Source of the DNA: Elmis aenea
Taxonomy: Eukaryota > Arthropoda > Insecta > Coleoptera > Elmidae
Direction: 5' to 3'
Assembly: GCA_947652605.1 (NCBI GenBank)
Contig: OX393579.1
Coordinates: 2,356,001 to 2,420,000 of the forward strand
DNA: 64,000 bases
Numbering within the stretch: the first letter of the stretch is position 1; each line of letters starts with the position of its first letter. Positions 23,601 through 36,307 of the stretch are shown piece by piece. The position numbers and the translations under genes were made by a program. The notes under the pieces are model-generated. The model was not told the DNA's origin, did not search any database, and worked only from the letters and a program-made list of their open reading frames with translations.

Positions 23601-25159
23601 ACAGTAAAGACAAATTTATAGCAACCCATGTAGAGACAATAAATGCCAAAATTACCGAAGTCGTAAAACAAAAAATAAAAGAGATCATGGCCTGGGTTTA
23701 ATTTTATGTGATATAGCTTCATCCAGGTCTTCATGGAGTTCAAAAGCGCCATATAAACCGTTAAATTTCACGAATCTATCAAACGCGAGCGTAAATCAAG
23801 AGCACACCTTCGCGTTTTATAGGAAATGATGGTAAACTCTTCCTTTGTAGTTTGTGAATTTTATTTCGCTATTCAAATAAAGGAAATAATAAGATTTGAA
23901 ATCGATATTGAAGTCCCAAGTGTTTACAAACCTTCGTTTTATTATTATGAACAGTCTAAAAACTTAGTTTTGGCAAAAAATTTGCACAGATTTTTCTGCT
24001 GTTGCACATTCTTTTCCTTAGATAAAGCATTTCTAATACACACCTTAAACATTGAAATAAATCCACAAACTTTCTTAAACTAATCTGTTATTGCTTTTGA
24101 CTTGCATTTGAAAATTAATTAGAACTTTTATTATATTGAAGAACAGTTGCACAATGTTTAATAATGTTTTTGTGAAATGTACCAAGAATTTCATTATTTC
24201 AGCACAAAGTTTTTCAACATTTCCTTTTGTTACTTTGCATTTGGATGTAATAAACGTGATTCCTGTTGTGTTTGTAATTTCTTCGGTCGTGTTTGTTTTG
24301 TTTTTGTTCAAACACAATTCTTGGATTTTATACAAATGCTTTTATGCCTCGAATTGAACTTATTTGTTCGTAATTCGTTCTAAAAATAACAAGTAGGTAT
24401 CGGTTTTGTTGAGCGAAAAACAGTAACAAAAGACGAATTTATTTCGAATAGCTGAATAGGTTTTGTGCACTAGTAGAGCAAATCAGTGGCCCTCAAATAA
24501 TTTTTTTAAATGGTACTGGAGTTATATTTGCGAATTTATTTTTGTAGAGAAAGCTTTTTCGTTTTATTCAAAGTACGTTTTTTATTGACCAACGACAAAA
24601 TTTTCACCTGTAATTTAAACATTTTGGAATGTACAATAACACTATTCACTGCCCACATTAATCTTGAACTTTTTCTATGTTTATCATTTGTATAAACATT
24701 TTTTGCATGATAACTTCTAACTAATTGTAACATATAAGTGTACTTAACTTTTTTTTAAATTAACATTTAAAATACTTGCTGATTCACCAATAAAATTCTG
24801 TTGTAAAGGTTAAAAGTTATAATAAGAAATCTATGTGATAAAATTTTGCTGTGTTTTTTTTACTACTTTTGGTCAGGAATATTAGGACTCTATTTTGTTG
24901 AATGTTGAAAAATTGCACGATTTTAAACACAAAATTGATAATTTTCAGTTGCTAATTCGTCTCGTAAGATTTTCATTTCGTCTTAATAAAAAAATGTGCC
25001 GTTATTTCTGAATTTGATTTTAAAAAAACAAAGTTTGCTTTCAGGAAACATTCCGGCAAAGTTTGTTCGCTGTCTGCTTTACATGAGAGCTTTTAATATC
25101 CCAGACGTAAAATATGCAGCAAACAAATCATTAAAGATCCCGTTTGCATAATTTTTCGT

Positions 25160-25620
25160 TATTCCATTTCACGAAACTCACATAATATTTCAGATATGCC
25201 CATAGTGCTCATGTGAGTTTTATGGTTAGATTAAGGATCGGGTTAGCTTATGTGCTCGCATTATATCAAACCATTCATGACCTCATTACGCATTTATGTG
25301 CCTGCGTTTCTTAGCAGGTGGGTTCTGGATGAACAGTAAACTGTGCGTGGTTCCAGCTTTAACAACGTGAGTTAAATTCGTCGGTGAAATACCTCGTTTA
25401 CTGCTGGCGCTCGGTGTGTGTCTTCAGTACAATATTCATTAAAGACCATATTATGGCCATTGTATCTCACAGAATATTAACGTAAACTAGGCCAACCCTT
25501 GCAACAAAAGCTAATAAATCACCGCCGGTGAGACAGTGTGATGGAGAAATTACCAAATTTTCATATAAATGTATTAAACGCGAAGCTATGAATGGACCAT
25601 CAATGGGTTTTATATTAAAT
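25160..25620. promoter_or_regulatory. Candidate non-coding regulatory island
   Basis: This stretch is clearly less AT-rich than its surroundings and lacks A/T runs. It contains mixed-composition sequence such as CGTTTACTGCTGGCGCTCGG and CACCGCCGGTGAGACAG. It has no extended open frame and no mobile-element ends. In AT-rich insect genomes such islands often mark enhancers or conserved non-coding elements; here that is only an inference from composition. Confidence 0.25.
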
Positions 25621-26839
25621 AGCTTTTAATTTGACGGGTTTGTTTTGTATTCCTAAGCTATTTTTAGGCTATTGTTGTAGCTAATTCATTTATTTTGTCG
25701 TTTATCAACTTTTAGTATGAGGTAGATGTGTGTTTCCCACAATTTTCTTTTGTCTTTGTACCCATTCTTCACAACTTTGAACCTTAAAGTCGCGATGTCT
25801 GTGGCGTGGCCAAAGAAGCAGGAATAACATAAAAACTTTATTTATAACTTCTCTATCTGCTCTTCAATCTCCGCAATTACCACACACAACCTGGAAATAC
25901 TTTTAGGTTTTCGATTAATGGTTGAATTATTTGAGTAATTTATTTATTAGTATAAAAAATTTGTTTGCAAATCGCTTATCATATATCAAGATGTTTGACC
26001 AATTTCAAGAATTTAACCTTGAAATAATACGATGCTAAAACTGTTAGGAATGTGCGAAAACTATAGTCTTTGCGCTTTTACAAACAAAAATATTTTTTTT
26101 GAAATTTAGCAGAAGGCTTAAAACTTGTTATTTCATTGGGAATTAAAAAATTGATAAGGGTGTTACATAAAGTAACAAATTTACGCACTGGTGCGCGGAA
26201 ACGAAACACTCTGTATAGTGGAAAATTATTTGAGGTTATGCTACTAATGATCGTGAACAGCTTTTGTATAAAACATTCTTTTGCATCCTAATTAGTAACG
26301 AAGCTATGGAATTTAGTATGGTACTCAATAATGTGACATTTGTGGAGAATGTTTTACGTATTACTAAAAAACAGCCAAGTTTAGTAAAAGTACCTTGTAC
26401 ATTTTTGATAGGAAGTTTGGTTTAGCAGCGAAATAATGCACAATACACAGGGTGTTCCATAATTTTTGCACTTTTTTCGAGAAAAAATCGAAAAATATTT
26501 ATAGTTTAAATAATGATTTTTGGCTTTGAAATTATTTAAATTACGATTTTGTAATAAAAATTAAAGGCTATTTTTTACTTCTTTTAAATAGAAATCGAAT
26601 GTTTTTTTAACTTCATAATCCTTTAAACCAATATTAATCCTATTGTTATCTTACTGTTAATTATTACGAAACAGAAAAATTAATCTTGGTACAAAACAGT
26701 CAATTTATACACGCAAAATTCTGAAAACACGCTCATTTAAGCTGGTGTGGAAATTACTATGAACATTTTAAGCAATGAAAAAGCTACTGCAGTGTCGTCC
26801 ATTCACAAATCTAGCTCAAATTTTTCTTCGCTGTTAGTA

Positions 26840-27960
26840 AATTTATCAGGGTGCAGTCGCGAGTTACCTTAATAGTAGTCGGATATGACAGAAAATAAGG
26901 AGCATCTCACCGGAAGTCTGAACAATCAATCACTTTGTAGTGTTGGCACTGATCAGGCCACGCCGGACCGGCCAAATTGACTGAAAAAGAGAAGGTCATG
27001 GATGACGACAGACAGGCTAACATGATGGTTAATTACATTAATGATTGAGTAGGCGGGCAACGAGAAAATGCGACCAGAATAGAAATAATTGAATAAAGAA
27101 GAATTGCACTGCTAAATTATAGATTATTTGTACGTTCATGGTATTTAAAATGTGTTAATTATAAAAAAATAAAATGGCTAATACCGTTATCCGTTAAATT
27201 GGCTAATATTCTTCTAGTATACTGTGTCAATTGTTAAGCAATGTAACCTAGTAAAGTGAATTTTGAATTCCAGCTTCAACGTTTAATCGCGTAACGCGCT
27301 AAATCACAGTTCAATTGAGGGTTCATTGTAGAATTCCCGAAGCTGCACACAAATATCCATTTGGTGGCATTTCAGTGGAAACCAAGTTGACTGGAAAATA
27401 TATTCGCATCGCGTACCTGATCGGCGCGATCCCTTGTGTAAATGGGCCATTAAACTGAAATTGTACAGACAAAACTGATGCATATGGTGCCGCCAATAAC
27501 CGTATACAACCTTATGTACCGGCAATTATCGCCAAATTTGACTGAGGGTTATGAAAGCGGGATGCGAAATTGCTCTAATTTAGCTAGGGGTTGAATGTTT
27601 TTGAGTTAAGGTAATTGAAGATGGCTGTGATTTCGGGAATATTGCTCTCTGCGAATTGGTTTGGGTTGGAAAAGGTGGTAGTAACATCTAGGACAGTACA
27701 GGCCTAAAATTCCTAATTAGAGTTTATCTGGAGCGAAATAATTTCGTTCGAAAGGCTTCAAACGTGTTATAGGCTAAAACGTATGTGGAGTCGATTATGA
27801 ATCCACGATAATCTTAAATTATTGTGTTGAAGTCCAATTGGCCGGCAAATCCAAATGCGTCCGTTTTGGGTTAGATCCGATTAGCAATAATATACGCATA
27901 TTTCTGCGACCTTAGCAGATTGCTGGTTAGAATTGATGCTGAGTCTATAACCACATGAAT
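26840..27960. promoter_or_regulatory. Candidate non-coding regulatory island
   Basis: A long, compositionally balanced region with GC-rich words (for example GGCCACGCCGGACCGGCC near 26955) and few homopolymer runs. It is interrupted by an AT-rich gap at about 27090-27260. The 73-codon minus-strand frame at 27304-27525 lies inside it but shows no domain. It may be enhancer or conserved non-coding sequence; composition is the only evidence. Confidence 0.25.
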
Positions 27961-28049
27961 AAATCAAAATCTTTGTAGAATATCTATGTTTGACATTTAG
28001 AAAATGAAAAGTCTGTTCTAAAACACTCGATTTTTTTCTGAACTTTTTA

Positions 28050-28480
28050 AAAAATTTGAGGAGCTCTAAAACATAGTTTTAGGCCGTTTCTAAACGAACT
28101 AAGGGTGGAAGTGCATTGCTTTGGGAGCCTTAACATTTTTGGATTCTTCACTTTTATTAAAGTAACTTTTGTATAAAGTTTGTTGTAGTTAAAGTGCATG
28201 GTTTTAATTTAAAGTTATTTGCATTTATTTAAAACATTTTGGATGTTATCCGGCACCTCCGCCATTTTTAATAGTTGCATAAATGTTAATTAAAAAATTA
28301 ATAACTATAGTTCTGATTTAAGGAAAATTCAAAACTATACTGCGTTCGAAAGAACTTTATTTAAGCTACAATTGGAGCGTATTAAAAAAAATTGGCCTCC
28401 ACAGGGTGTTCAAAACTATATTCTTTAGAACTTTTTTTAAAAATTGTTTTTGTTGAAAGTTTGTTTTAGCTAACATGCTT
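28050..28480. repeat. Degenerate dispersed repeat, copy 1
   Basis: Contains the word AGTTTTAGGCCGTTTCTAAA (about 28072), GGCACCTCCGCCATTTTT (about 28252), a GTGCATGGTTTTAATTTAAA segment (about 28194) and an ACAGGGTGTTCAAAACTA tip (about 28403). Related words recur at 43.0-43.5 kb, 54.6 kb and 59.2-59.4 kb. The order and spacing suggest an old composite of CAGGGTG-tipped elements, too decayed to delimit precisely. Confidence 0.55.
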
Positions 28481-28517
28481 GATTTCCAAGTTATTTGCAT
28501 TTATTTTTACACCTATA

Positions 28518-29108
28518 CAGGGTGTGTAAAAATTGGCGGAAGCGCTACACGTGGCGATGTTCTTCGTAAAATTCTAAGTCGAAAATCTTGATACAAAAAT
28601 GTTATACCATAAAAAAAAAAAAATTGGCAACATTGCATACATTGATTTGCGTGTGGACATTTTTTTATCAGCAATTTTTACTTGGGTATTTACAATTTTT
28701 TTTCGAACTGAAAGCCTTTAGTTCGTAAACATAGCTGCAAATTTTTGGATATCGTAAAACACAAACTGGAAATAATTACGAGAAAAACAGAGATGACAGC
28801 TAATGACAATGTTGCCATATGTATTATTTTCATTCAAATCAGTGATTTACATATTTTCAACACCAATGTTTGAAAGGAAAAATCTAGGAAAAAATACTAT
28901 TCGAAATTTATTTTTATTCCAAATTGCAGCTTTTTCATTTGCAAGTATTAAATAATAACGCTTATTAAAGGACTAAATGTTAAAACTTTGATGACCTCTT
29001 GCAGACACAGCAAGCATGGTACAACATTTTCGTATTAAGATTTTCGACTTAAAATTTTACGAAGAACATCGCCACGTGTAGCGCTTCCGTCAATTTTTAC
29101 ACACCCTG
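28518..29108. mobile_element. Terminal-inverted-repeat element with CAGGGTGTGT ends
   Basis: The left arm 28518-28610 (CAGGGTGTGTAAAAATTGGC...) is matched by the inverted right arm 29017-29108, about 92 bp with a handful of substitutions. It is flanked by TATA on both sides (28514-28517 and 29109-29112). The 591-bp element has a non-coding core with an A run. It inserted next to, or inside, the older dispersed repeat ending near 28480. The tip and flank match the palindrome at 18531 and the element at 38132, so all three probably used related transposases. A TA-targeting (Tc1/mariner-like) assignment is inferred. Confidence 0.88.
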
Positions 29109-32039
29109 TATAATTTTACTATGTACGTATTTGAAGCCTACAAATTTATACCAATTATTAACAAGTGTCAAATGTTTCTTGCCGTAGAAATAATTCGTCC
29201 TTCAATAATTATATAGGAGTATAATAGAAGATAATCTTTAACGCATCTTGTTTCGCAAATTTAGATAATTCGCGGTATGAAATTACCGAAAGTTCTAGTA
29301 ACAAAGTTTTATCCTTTCAGAGTTTAACCTCAAGCTACACTTAGGCAAATACGCATCAAATTTCTTAAGGACAAAAACGTTGTAAAGACTAAATCTAAGT
29401 TACACTAATGGAGAAAATAATCCACAACGTTTTAAACATCCATTCCTTATTTTTCTGAGCGTGTTTCAAAATTTTAGCGTATTTCAATTTAAATGCAGGC
29501 CATGTTTGTGTGATTGAGGAATAAAATGAGTTTAACGGATAGCGATGGGGGAGCTGATACATTATTTCGATGCCCCAAGGAAAGAAAAGATTTAAATTGT
29601 AAAGACGTACCTACGTATATAAAAATACGAGTTTCATTACTGGTACGTATTAGGTATGTATCTGCATTTAGGAATGTAAAGCTTTTTTAGAATCAATTTG
29701 AATAAAATATACTCCTAAGTTTTAATACGAAATTTTCAGTTTTTGTAAACCTCATATAATTTTTTTATACCCAATGAAATAATATTTTTTGCAATTTAAA
29801 AGTTTTGTTTTGATATTGTCGTTATCCCAAAACTAAAAAAAAACAGCATAATTTTTAAAGCAATGAAACTGACTATATGGCATGTTCTTGGAGAAGTTTC
29901 AGGAGACTCAATTTTCGTATAATTATTTATGATCCCTTGAGATGTGTTCTAAAGCCAACTTTATAACCTTTGGTTGTAAACGTTTTAATCATTTCGCCTT
30001 ACTTAAAGGCGTTAATATTACTTTGATGAAACCCCACAGTTTAGTTTATTACTTCTCGCTTGTGTGTCGCTTGTGTTCGGTTATTTTATCAAAACCATTA
30101 ACAATTTGTTAATATTCTCACGATACGACTTAATTAAACATTAAACCACGTATTTCATTTATTAAACTGTGATCAAAACTTGATGTAAGTTTAGAAAATT
30201 ACACTCAAAATTATTTTTTTTTAAAGTTCTATTGTTGAATAAAATAAAAATTGCATAAAATTCATTAAAAAAAAACAGTTAATGCTACTTTTAAATCATC
30301 AACAATAATAGAAAAATTGAGACATTTTTATGTTGTATCCTAGCAAAGCGTTTGTTTATAACTATCTGTGCAAGACGCGGTTTTTTAAATATCTGCATTG
30401 CAATGGTATTCTATTTTTATAAAACCAAAGCAAAAATTAAATTTTCAATTGTTTTACACATTGCAAACGGTTTAGATTGTTTTTGAATTTAAGGTAATAT
30501 TTATTTTAAACTGTTGTACAAAACAAAAGCTCTATCAATCGACGAACAATTTCGACTGTTTTTTTTTTTAGCAGTTTTACTTTAAAAATGGTTTTCAGTG
30601 TAGAGAAATCTATTAAAATATTGTTAACACATTTTCAGACACTTGCTATTTCAAGTAACCTCTGTTTTGGTGAGTTATCTCTCTATTTTCTATATTAAAG
30701 AAGTTAAAGAGGATAGACCAGATAACATTTTTAGCCAATATGTGTAGGAAGATCGCGTGTATGAGTATCAATAAATATTAAATACATACCTGTTCATTGA
30801 ACGCAATTTATTGCCCGGCTTAGGATGATAATACTCTGTTCTAATTTGAGAGCGAACGTATAGCCCTAACCTGTTGATTCTGTATTAAATAAAGCTGCTG
30901 TCCGGTTTGGCATTAGTGACTTAACTGTACATTATTGTTTCTTCAAAGTCCGGCTCCCAACATAAGCCACAGTTTGACAATTATCTGTTGTACTGAATAA
31001 CTTAATTACATTTTGTGTTCGGCTGTAATGCTGCCTTTTAAATCTTCCCACACAAGTCTTTTTCCGTTGAAAATAGTCTTCTCTTAATAGGGTGGCGCTA
31101 AAACTGTGTGTTGTGGTAAAATAAAATTAGTTTATAATAATGTAAGTGAAATGATTATCAGTACGTTTTAATACAAAATAATTTTTTTTTAAATGTTTTA
31201 TGTTTATAAAGTTGTAACAGAATTTTCTTGGGACATTTTCTTTTCATAATTTTTTTTTTAAATCGAAATCTTTACTTAAAAAATATTGTTCGTATTCATC
31301 ATAGATTATGAGTTTAAAAAATTAATGCAAACATATCTCCTTAATCGGTTTGTTATATATTTATGAACTATTAAATCTAGTAGGGTCTTTTTCCAATTTG
31401 TATGAACATACAAACATTTTTATTGTAAAAACTTTAAAATAAATAAAAGAGAGTTTAATTTTTGCAAGTGAGAGATCTTAAGACTTTAAAATTCATTTTC
31501 TTCCTTTGAAATAATCTTTATTCCCTAATAATTGCACCATGCTGTAAAATTTCATAAATGTTGCAAAGAATCTTTCTCATTCACTTGCTCCAGCTGAAGG
31601 TTTATGCTGAGAATACACCTAGTGGTATTTCTACATAAAAAATGATTGTGATTTCAAGGGGTTCGCAACAGACTACACAATAGCCCCTTGGAAAACTCGA
31701 GTGCTTTCAGTTCTTTATTGTGAGTTTCGGTGTTAGATTGATTATCGGTGGGAAGTCTAACTAGTACTGATCAATATTGGAACGAATTCTCATCGTTAAA
31801 AAAAAAAATGTGTAGAAATTTAAGTTCATTGACCACCAAAAATTATTAAGTTAACAAGTAAGTTATGAAAATAAGTTAAAAAGAAAAGAATTGTATTAAA
31901 CGAGGTAGGTTTCCAAGCTCTCGAAGTTATTTCTTAGTTGGTGTTAGTAATAAAGTACATATTATTTAAAAAATGTAGATTAACAATGAATCCATTAATT
32001 GTTGAAAATCGACAGTTTCACCTACAGCAAATATTTCAC

Positions 32040-32620
32040 AAAGCCTCACAACTCGAAACACGTTAATGGATTTGATAAATGAAGCTTTAACCGCCCAAAC
32101 ATTCGGTTGACAATGTTTTTTTAAGTCCACCGCACAAACCTGTTAAAACAGCTTCCGGGCCATGAAAGGTAATGGCCATCTTTGATGTTGGAAATTTATT
32201 TTCACGTTCCAAAAGGCCGAACGAAGGCTTCTACAATCAAGTTGTGGATCAAATTTCACGAAAGCTTCGTTGGAAATTGTTCTCCGTTGTAATTTATTAA
32301 ATTACGCACTTTCAAAAATTAATTATCGGTATCCACGATGTAAACGAGTTGCTTTTTAATTAATTACAAGACGGCTAAAAAAATAGACTTTAATAAATGG
32401 TCGGTGTGTATGCGTGAAGGTGCTTTTTGTGCCATTTGTAACGAAGTATGCGCGGGCTGTGTGATCCATCCAAATGTTTGGCAAATATTTCTGGCTAATG
32501 ATTAATGTTCTGTAGCTGTGACTTCAGATAAATGTGTCACACAAGCCGCCTACCAAAAATATCCATCAACTTCACGATTTAACTGTGTTTAGTGGAATTA
32601 TAACTGATTAGTAGAGCTTG
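32040..32620. promoter_or_regulatory. Candidate non-coding regulatory island
   Basis: Less AT-rich, mixed-composition sequence (for example CAGCTTCCGGGCCATGAAAG near 32148) with no long open frame and no repeat ends. It ends about 150 bp before the candidate exon at 32775. A regulatory role is inferred from composition alone. Confidence 0.22.
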
Positions 32621-32774
32621 TGATAATATCAACGTTATAGAAGGGATTTTGGTCCAAAAGCGATACATAGTTTGTGACTTTTTGTCGTTTAATATTGTAT
32701 ATTGAAGACTACACACAAATGATACAGGTTTTAGAATCTATACATAATATTAATTATCATTTGTTTTGTTGCAG

Positions 32775-32831
32775 GTAATGACAGTCAACTACGGATGTTA
32801 TTTATACCCGCATTTTTTGCATCAATTATGA
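32775..32831 (+). other. Candidate coding exon D
   Basis: The acceptor TTTGTTTTGTTGCAG ends at 32774 and the donor GTAAGT starts at 32832, matching the consensus. The 57 nt (19 codons) are open in the phase used by exons A-C and read NDSQLRMLFIPAFFASIM. The other two frames contain stops. No domain is recognised. It would follow a 26.6-kb intron. Confidence 0.22.
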
Positions 32832-35800
32832 GTAAGTACATCTTATTGTTTGTGGGAAAGAGTAAAACAGTTAAATATGCAAGAATATAGAATTTTGTTC
32901 GGCTTTGAGGCTCATGAACGCTTCAAATACTTACGCGATTCGTTTGTATGACAGAAATAATTTTAATTAAAAGTCGCTTAATATTTTTCATGAAGAATCT
33001 ATTGGCCGAACCTGTTAAAATATTCTTGTTTCTTTGTTAGTAGCAATTTCATTTATTTATTTATTTAGTCTTTTGTGGCTATTGTCTTTAGCAACTACGT
33101 TAATATAAAGACTGAAGAGGGGGTCAACCCCCCCTATAGCAGTCTCCGCACGAGATGAAAAAACACGTGACCTTTTGACCTTTGTTAATATAAAACTATA
33201 AAGATTTAGTGATTAAATTTTTGCCATTAAAATACCATCCGCGAATTTTTATTTTAAATAGAGTCTTAATCTCTAGTTTCTCGAATTTTTTTTTGTGTTT
33301 ATTTTGTTTTTAAATCTTCAATACATATTGTTACTTTATTAATCACATCAGAACTGTAATTTTATTTAGTGATTAAATACTTCTTGTAACAACAATTAAT
33401 TGCATTATATTTATAACTGACCACCTAAAATCGTATCCAACTTTATTATCTCCGCTGTGGTGTTATTTCAAAGAGAGCAATTAAAATAATTACCTTTTAA
33501 TACGTAATTTATAACTCACAAATGCATATCTCTTGAATTATATTATGCCCTTTATGTAGTTTTTGTAAGCCATTTGATGCTTTTATGTAAGCTGATTATA
33601 TCATGTTTAAAATACTAAAAAAAAATGGAAATAACATTTTAGGTTTAGTTTCGAAACCTTTGCACTTAACTGAAATGTAGAAGACTTTAAATTTGTTTAG
33701 GTTTTTGTGTTTACCATTTTCCTAACTCTAATATTTGTAGAGATTTTATGGCATTTAAATTACTTTGGAAATATTGTATGAAGTCGTGCTTTTAAAAGTT
33801 TTTTTTTGTTGTTTTAAATTTCAGTTAGCGTTAATCATACACAGTAATTATCGTAGTAATTACACAGTTTTCTTCTGTCTCAAATCTGTATACACGTTCT
33901 CAAGAAGTTACAACTCTTACTTTAACTCTATTTTGTAAGCGCTGAATGTACCAGAGGGTGCTGAAAAACCGTTTGTAGTATTGTAGCCTTTGAAGTAAGC
34001 GCACTTGGATGTCACTTGTGGTGGTGCTTGAGGTTGGATCTAACAAGTGTAAAGTTACACTAACCCCAGTTTTCAAATTAATTAATGTCGTTTGCAACTT
34101 CGTCTTGTGTTAACACCGCGATTACGTCGAGGGAGCAATTATTCTTGCGACTAATTTCATTGTTCTTGATTTCTTTATAAGAAACTTGCTTGAATATTTT
34201 GAGTTTTTAAACAGCAAAGCATTTCTCTTTAACCAAGTATTAACCAAGTTTTAATCACTTTAAGCTTAGAAAAAATATTTTACATATACCAATACAATCG
34301 TGTTTGCTCTTTCGTTATACCAAGTGCGAAGAAAGTATTCTTTAATTCTGGTGAAAAAGTTAGTTTAGTTTTTTTTTTATCATAACAAGCTCATTCATAA
34401 ACTTTCTGAAGCTAAAATATTTTAAGCGATAATTTATCAGAATTGCGAATAATGTCTCCATTTTCAACTATACTTATCCGCCATACTAATATTTCTACGT
34501 CAAAGATTTGCTCTAAGAAATCCCTGAGGGCGTCATTTATCAAGTGTCCCTCTTACTGAAGCGTCTCAGAAGTTACTGTAAGAAGTCCCTAAGTGTATCA
34601 GTAGACCCTGTGTGTTCAGTTTAGTTTAAAGATATTTTTGAATAGTAGCAAAATAAAATTCCCTTCATTAATAAAAACATTATTCTAGTAAATCTGTAAA
34701 ACTTAATTCTGTGGTTAAGCTTTTAATATTTTATTATTTTATCATAAGTGAATTGCGGTTCCTTTTTAAGATTTATTAACGTAGCTTTTTCCTTCTTGCA
34801 AGTTGAAACACACATCGACATTTGTTCATTTAATTTTGGCAAAGTTTGGCCCCATTTAAAAAAAATATATAAAACTTGTTATGTCTAAGAAAATTAAATT
34901 CACAAAAGTGCCTTTACAAAAATGTAGCATATTTGAGGTTATTTTGAGTTTTGAAAGATAGCTATTTGGGTAAAGCAACTCCTTTTCTTATGCCAGTTTT
35001 TAAATACCAACCTTTAATGGGAGTCTTGTTCGTAAGAAATGTTTGCAAATTCACAAGATACGTGTCAGGTTATATGCTACTGATTTGCGAAATGTAACAC
35101 GTTATAATCACTTAATATTTTGCAGAAAGTGTTTCGTTTTAATTAAAGTGACGAATCTGAAAATTTGCGGAGTAGGCCGGCGCGTTATTAATATTTAAAT
35201 CAAACGAATTTTGAGCAGAAGATGTTTCAGCTGCTTATCATATTACAGACTTAATTAAGATTGTACCTTGGTTGACTAAGGAGATCCGTTCAAAGTATAA
35301 TTAAGTATTAATTTCTTGTAGCACGCCTTGTTAATATCAAACTCAAAGTAATATAATAAATAAGTAGCTTATAACAACATGTTTACTGGGAAGGACCTAC
35401 TGTGCTTAAACTTATTAGCGGGTTAAGTGCTCACACTAGCTGGATTAAGTTAGTTTTGTACAGGGTGTCATAGTAAGAACTGGCCATCCCGTAACTTCTT
35501 TATTCTAAGAGATGGAGCTTCAGTATTTGCCATAAAACATTTAATGTGGTACAAGCAATTTTCAAATATGTTATTAAAGTTTACACATGCTCAACTTATT
35601 TTGAGATAGGTTATTTTAAAATTTTGTTTCTTGAAAACCAAATATGTATTTAAGTTATAAGTTGTCGCGAAATAGCATAATAATAATTTTACTGTAAACA
35701 AACTACCCTCGCTAATTTCAGTGTACAACTTGCAAATATGAAACGTAAGTGTATATCTCTAGGCCTTGTGAATTTTCTGTGTTAACTTTAATGATAAAGG

Positions 35801-36179
35801 GTCTGATGTTTTAATATTGCTCAGGTTTCATTAATTAAATTAACTTGATATGGGTAATAATAGGGGATGAAGGAAATTTCGCGGGTAAAATATTGATGTT
35901 CAGGTGCTCCAGAAACTTCAAACTCATTTTAATACGCACTGCTTAAAGCAGAATATGATCTAACATAAAGATAAGTTTTTTGCATTACAAGCATAATAAA
36001 ACAACATTATTAAAAATTATATAATCGCTTAATTAAATTCTTCAATTATTTGAGTTATTCATTTATATAACATAAATAAATTTCATTAAAAGCACTTATT
36101 TTATGGAAAATTTCTTTCAGAAATGCTAAAGCAGCTTCAACACTTAAGTATCTTTGCCTGTACCAATCTCACGGTAACA

Positions 36180-36307
36180 GGACAAGCACCCCCTGGACAA
36201 TCACCCCCCGGACAATAACCCCCCGTACAAATAACCCCCGGACAAATAACCCCCGCACAAATAACCCCCCGTGTAAAAAAACCCAAGACAATTAACCCCC
36301 CGTGCAG
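36180..36307. repeat. C-rich tandem repeat, 15-bp unit
   Basis: Six units of 15-16 bp with consensus GGACAAATAACCCCC (36180-36270) are followed by a diverged 31-bp stretch ending in another AATTAACCCCCC and a GTGCAG remnant. The first units read GGACAAGCACCCCCT and GGACAATCACCCCCC, so the array decays towards its left. The minus strand has regularly spaced runs of five to six G that might support quadruplex structure. It lies alone in AT-rich DNA and is not coding. Confidence 0.92.

Larger units (their letters stand above)
20672..28049. other. AT-rich stretch with less AT-rich islands
   Basis: No gene recognised. A lone CCCTGTA tip lies near 21957 (ATACCCTGTATAATT) and a lone ACAGGGTGTTCC tip near 26449, both without partners. 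Two islands are less AT-rich and more complex in sequence (about 25160-25620 and 26840-27960; see separate entries). Reading frames such as 24075-24335 and 27304-27525 show no family features. Strong splice-like pairs at 22904-22946 and 25318-25366 are not multiples of three. Confidence 0.45.
29113..36179. other. AT-rich stretch with one candidate exon and one island
   Basis: No recognisable gene. A TACAGGGTGTCATAG tip at about 35460 has no visible partner. An odd segment at about 33095-33140 combines TTAATATAAAGACTGAAG with runs of G and C (GGGGGTCAACCCCCC) preceded by ATTT repeats. It may be a decayed repeat. The candidate exon at 32775 and the island at 32040-32620 are listed separately. 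Confidence 0.45.

Noticed and set aside
25318..25366. Strong acceptor and donor pair enclosing 49 nt
   Set aside because: Open in one phase but breaks the frame of any chain tried; kept only as a sign of how often such pairs arise.
33090..33180. G-run/C-run segment next to ATTT repeats, considered as a SINE or tRNA-derived piece
   Set aside because: No tRNA-like A or B box, no tail and no target duplication could be seen.
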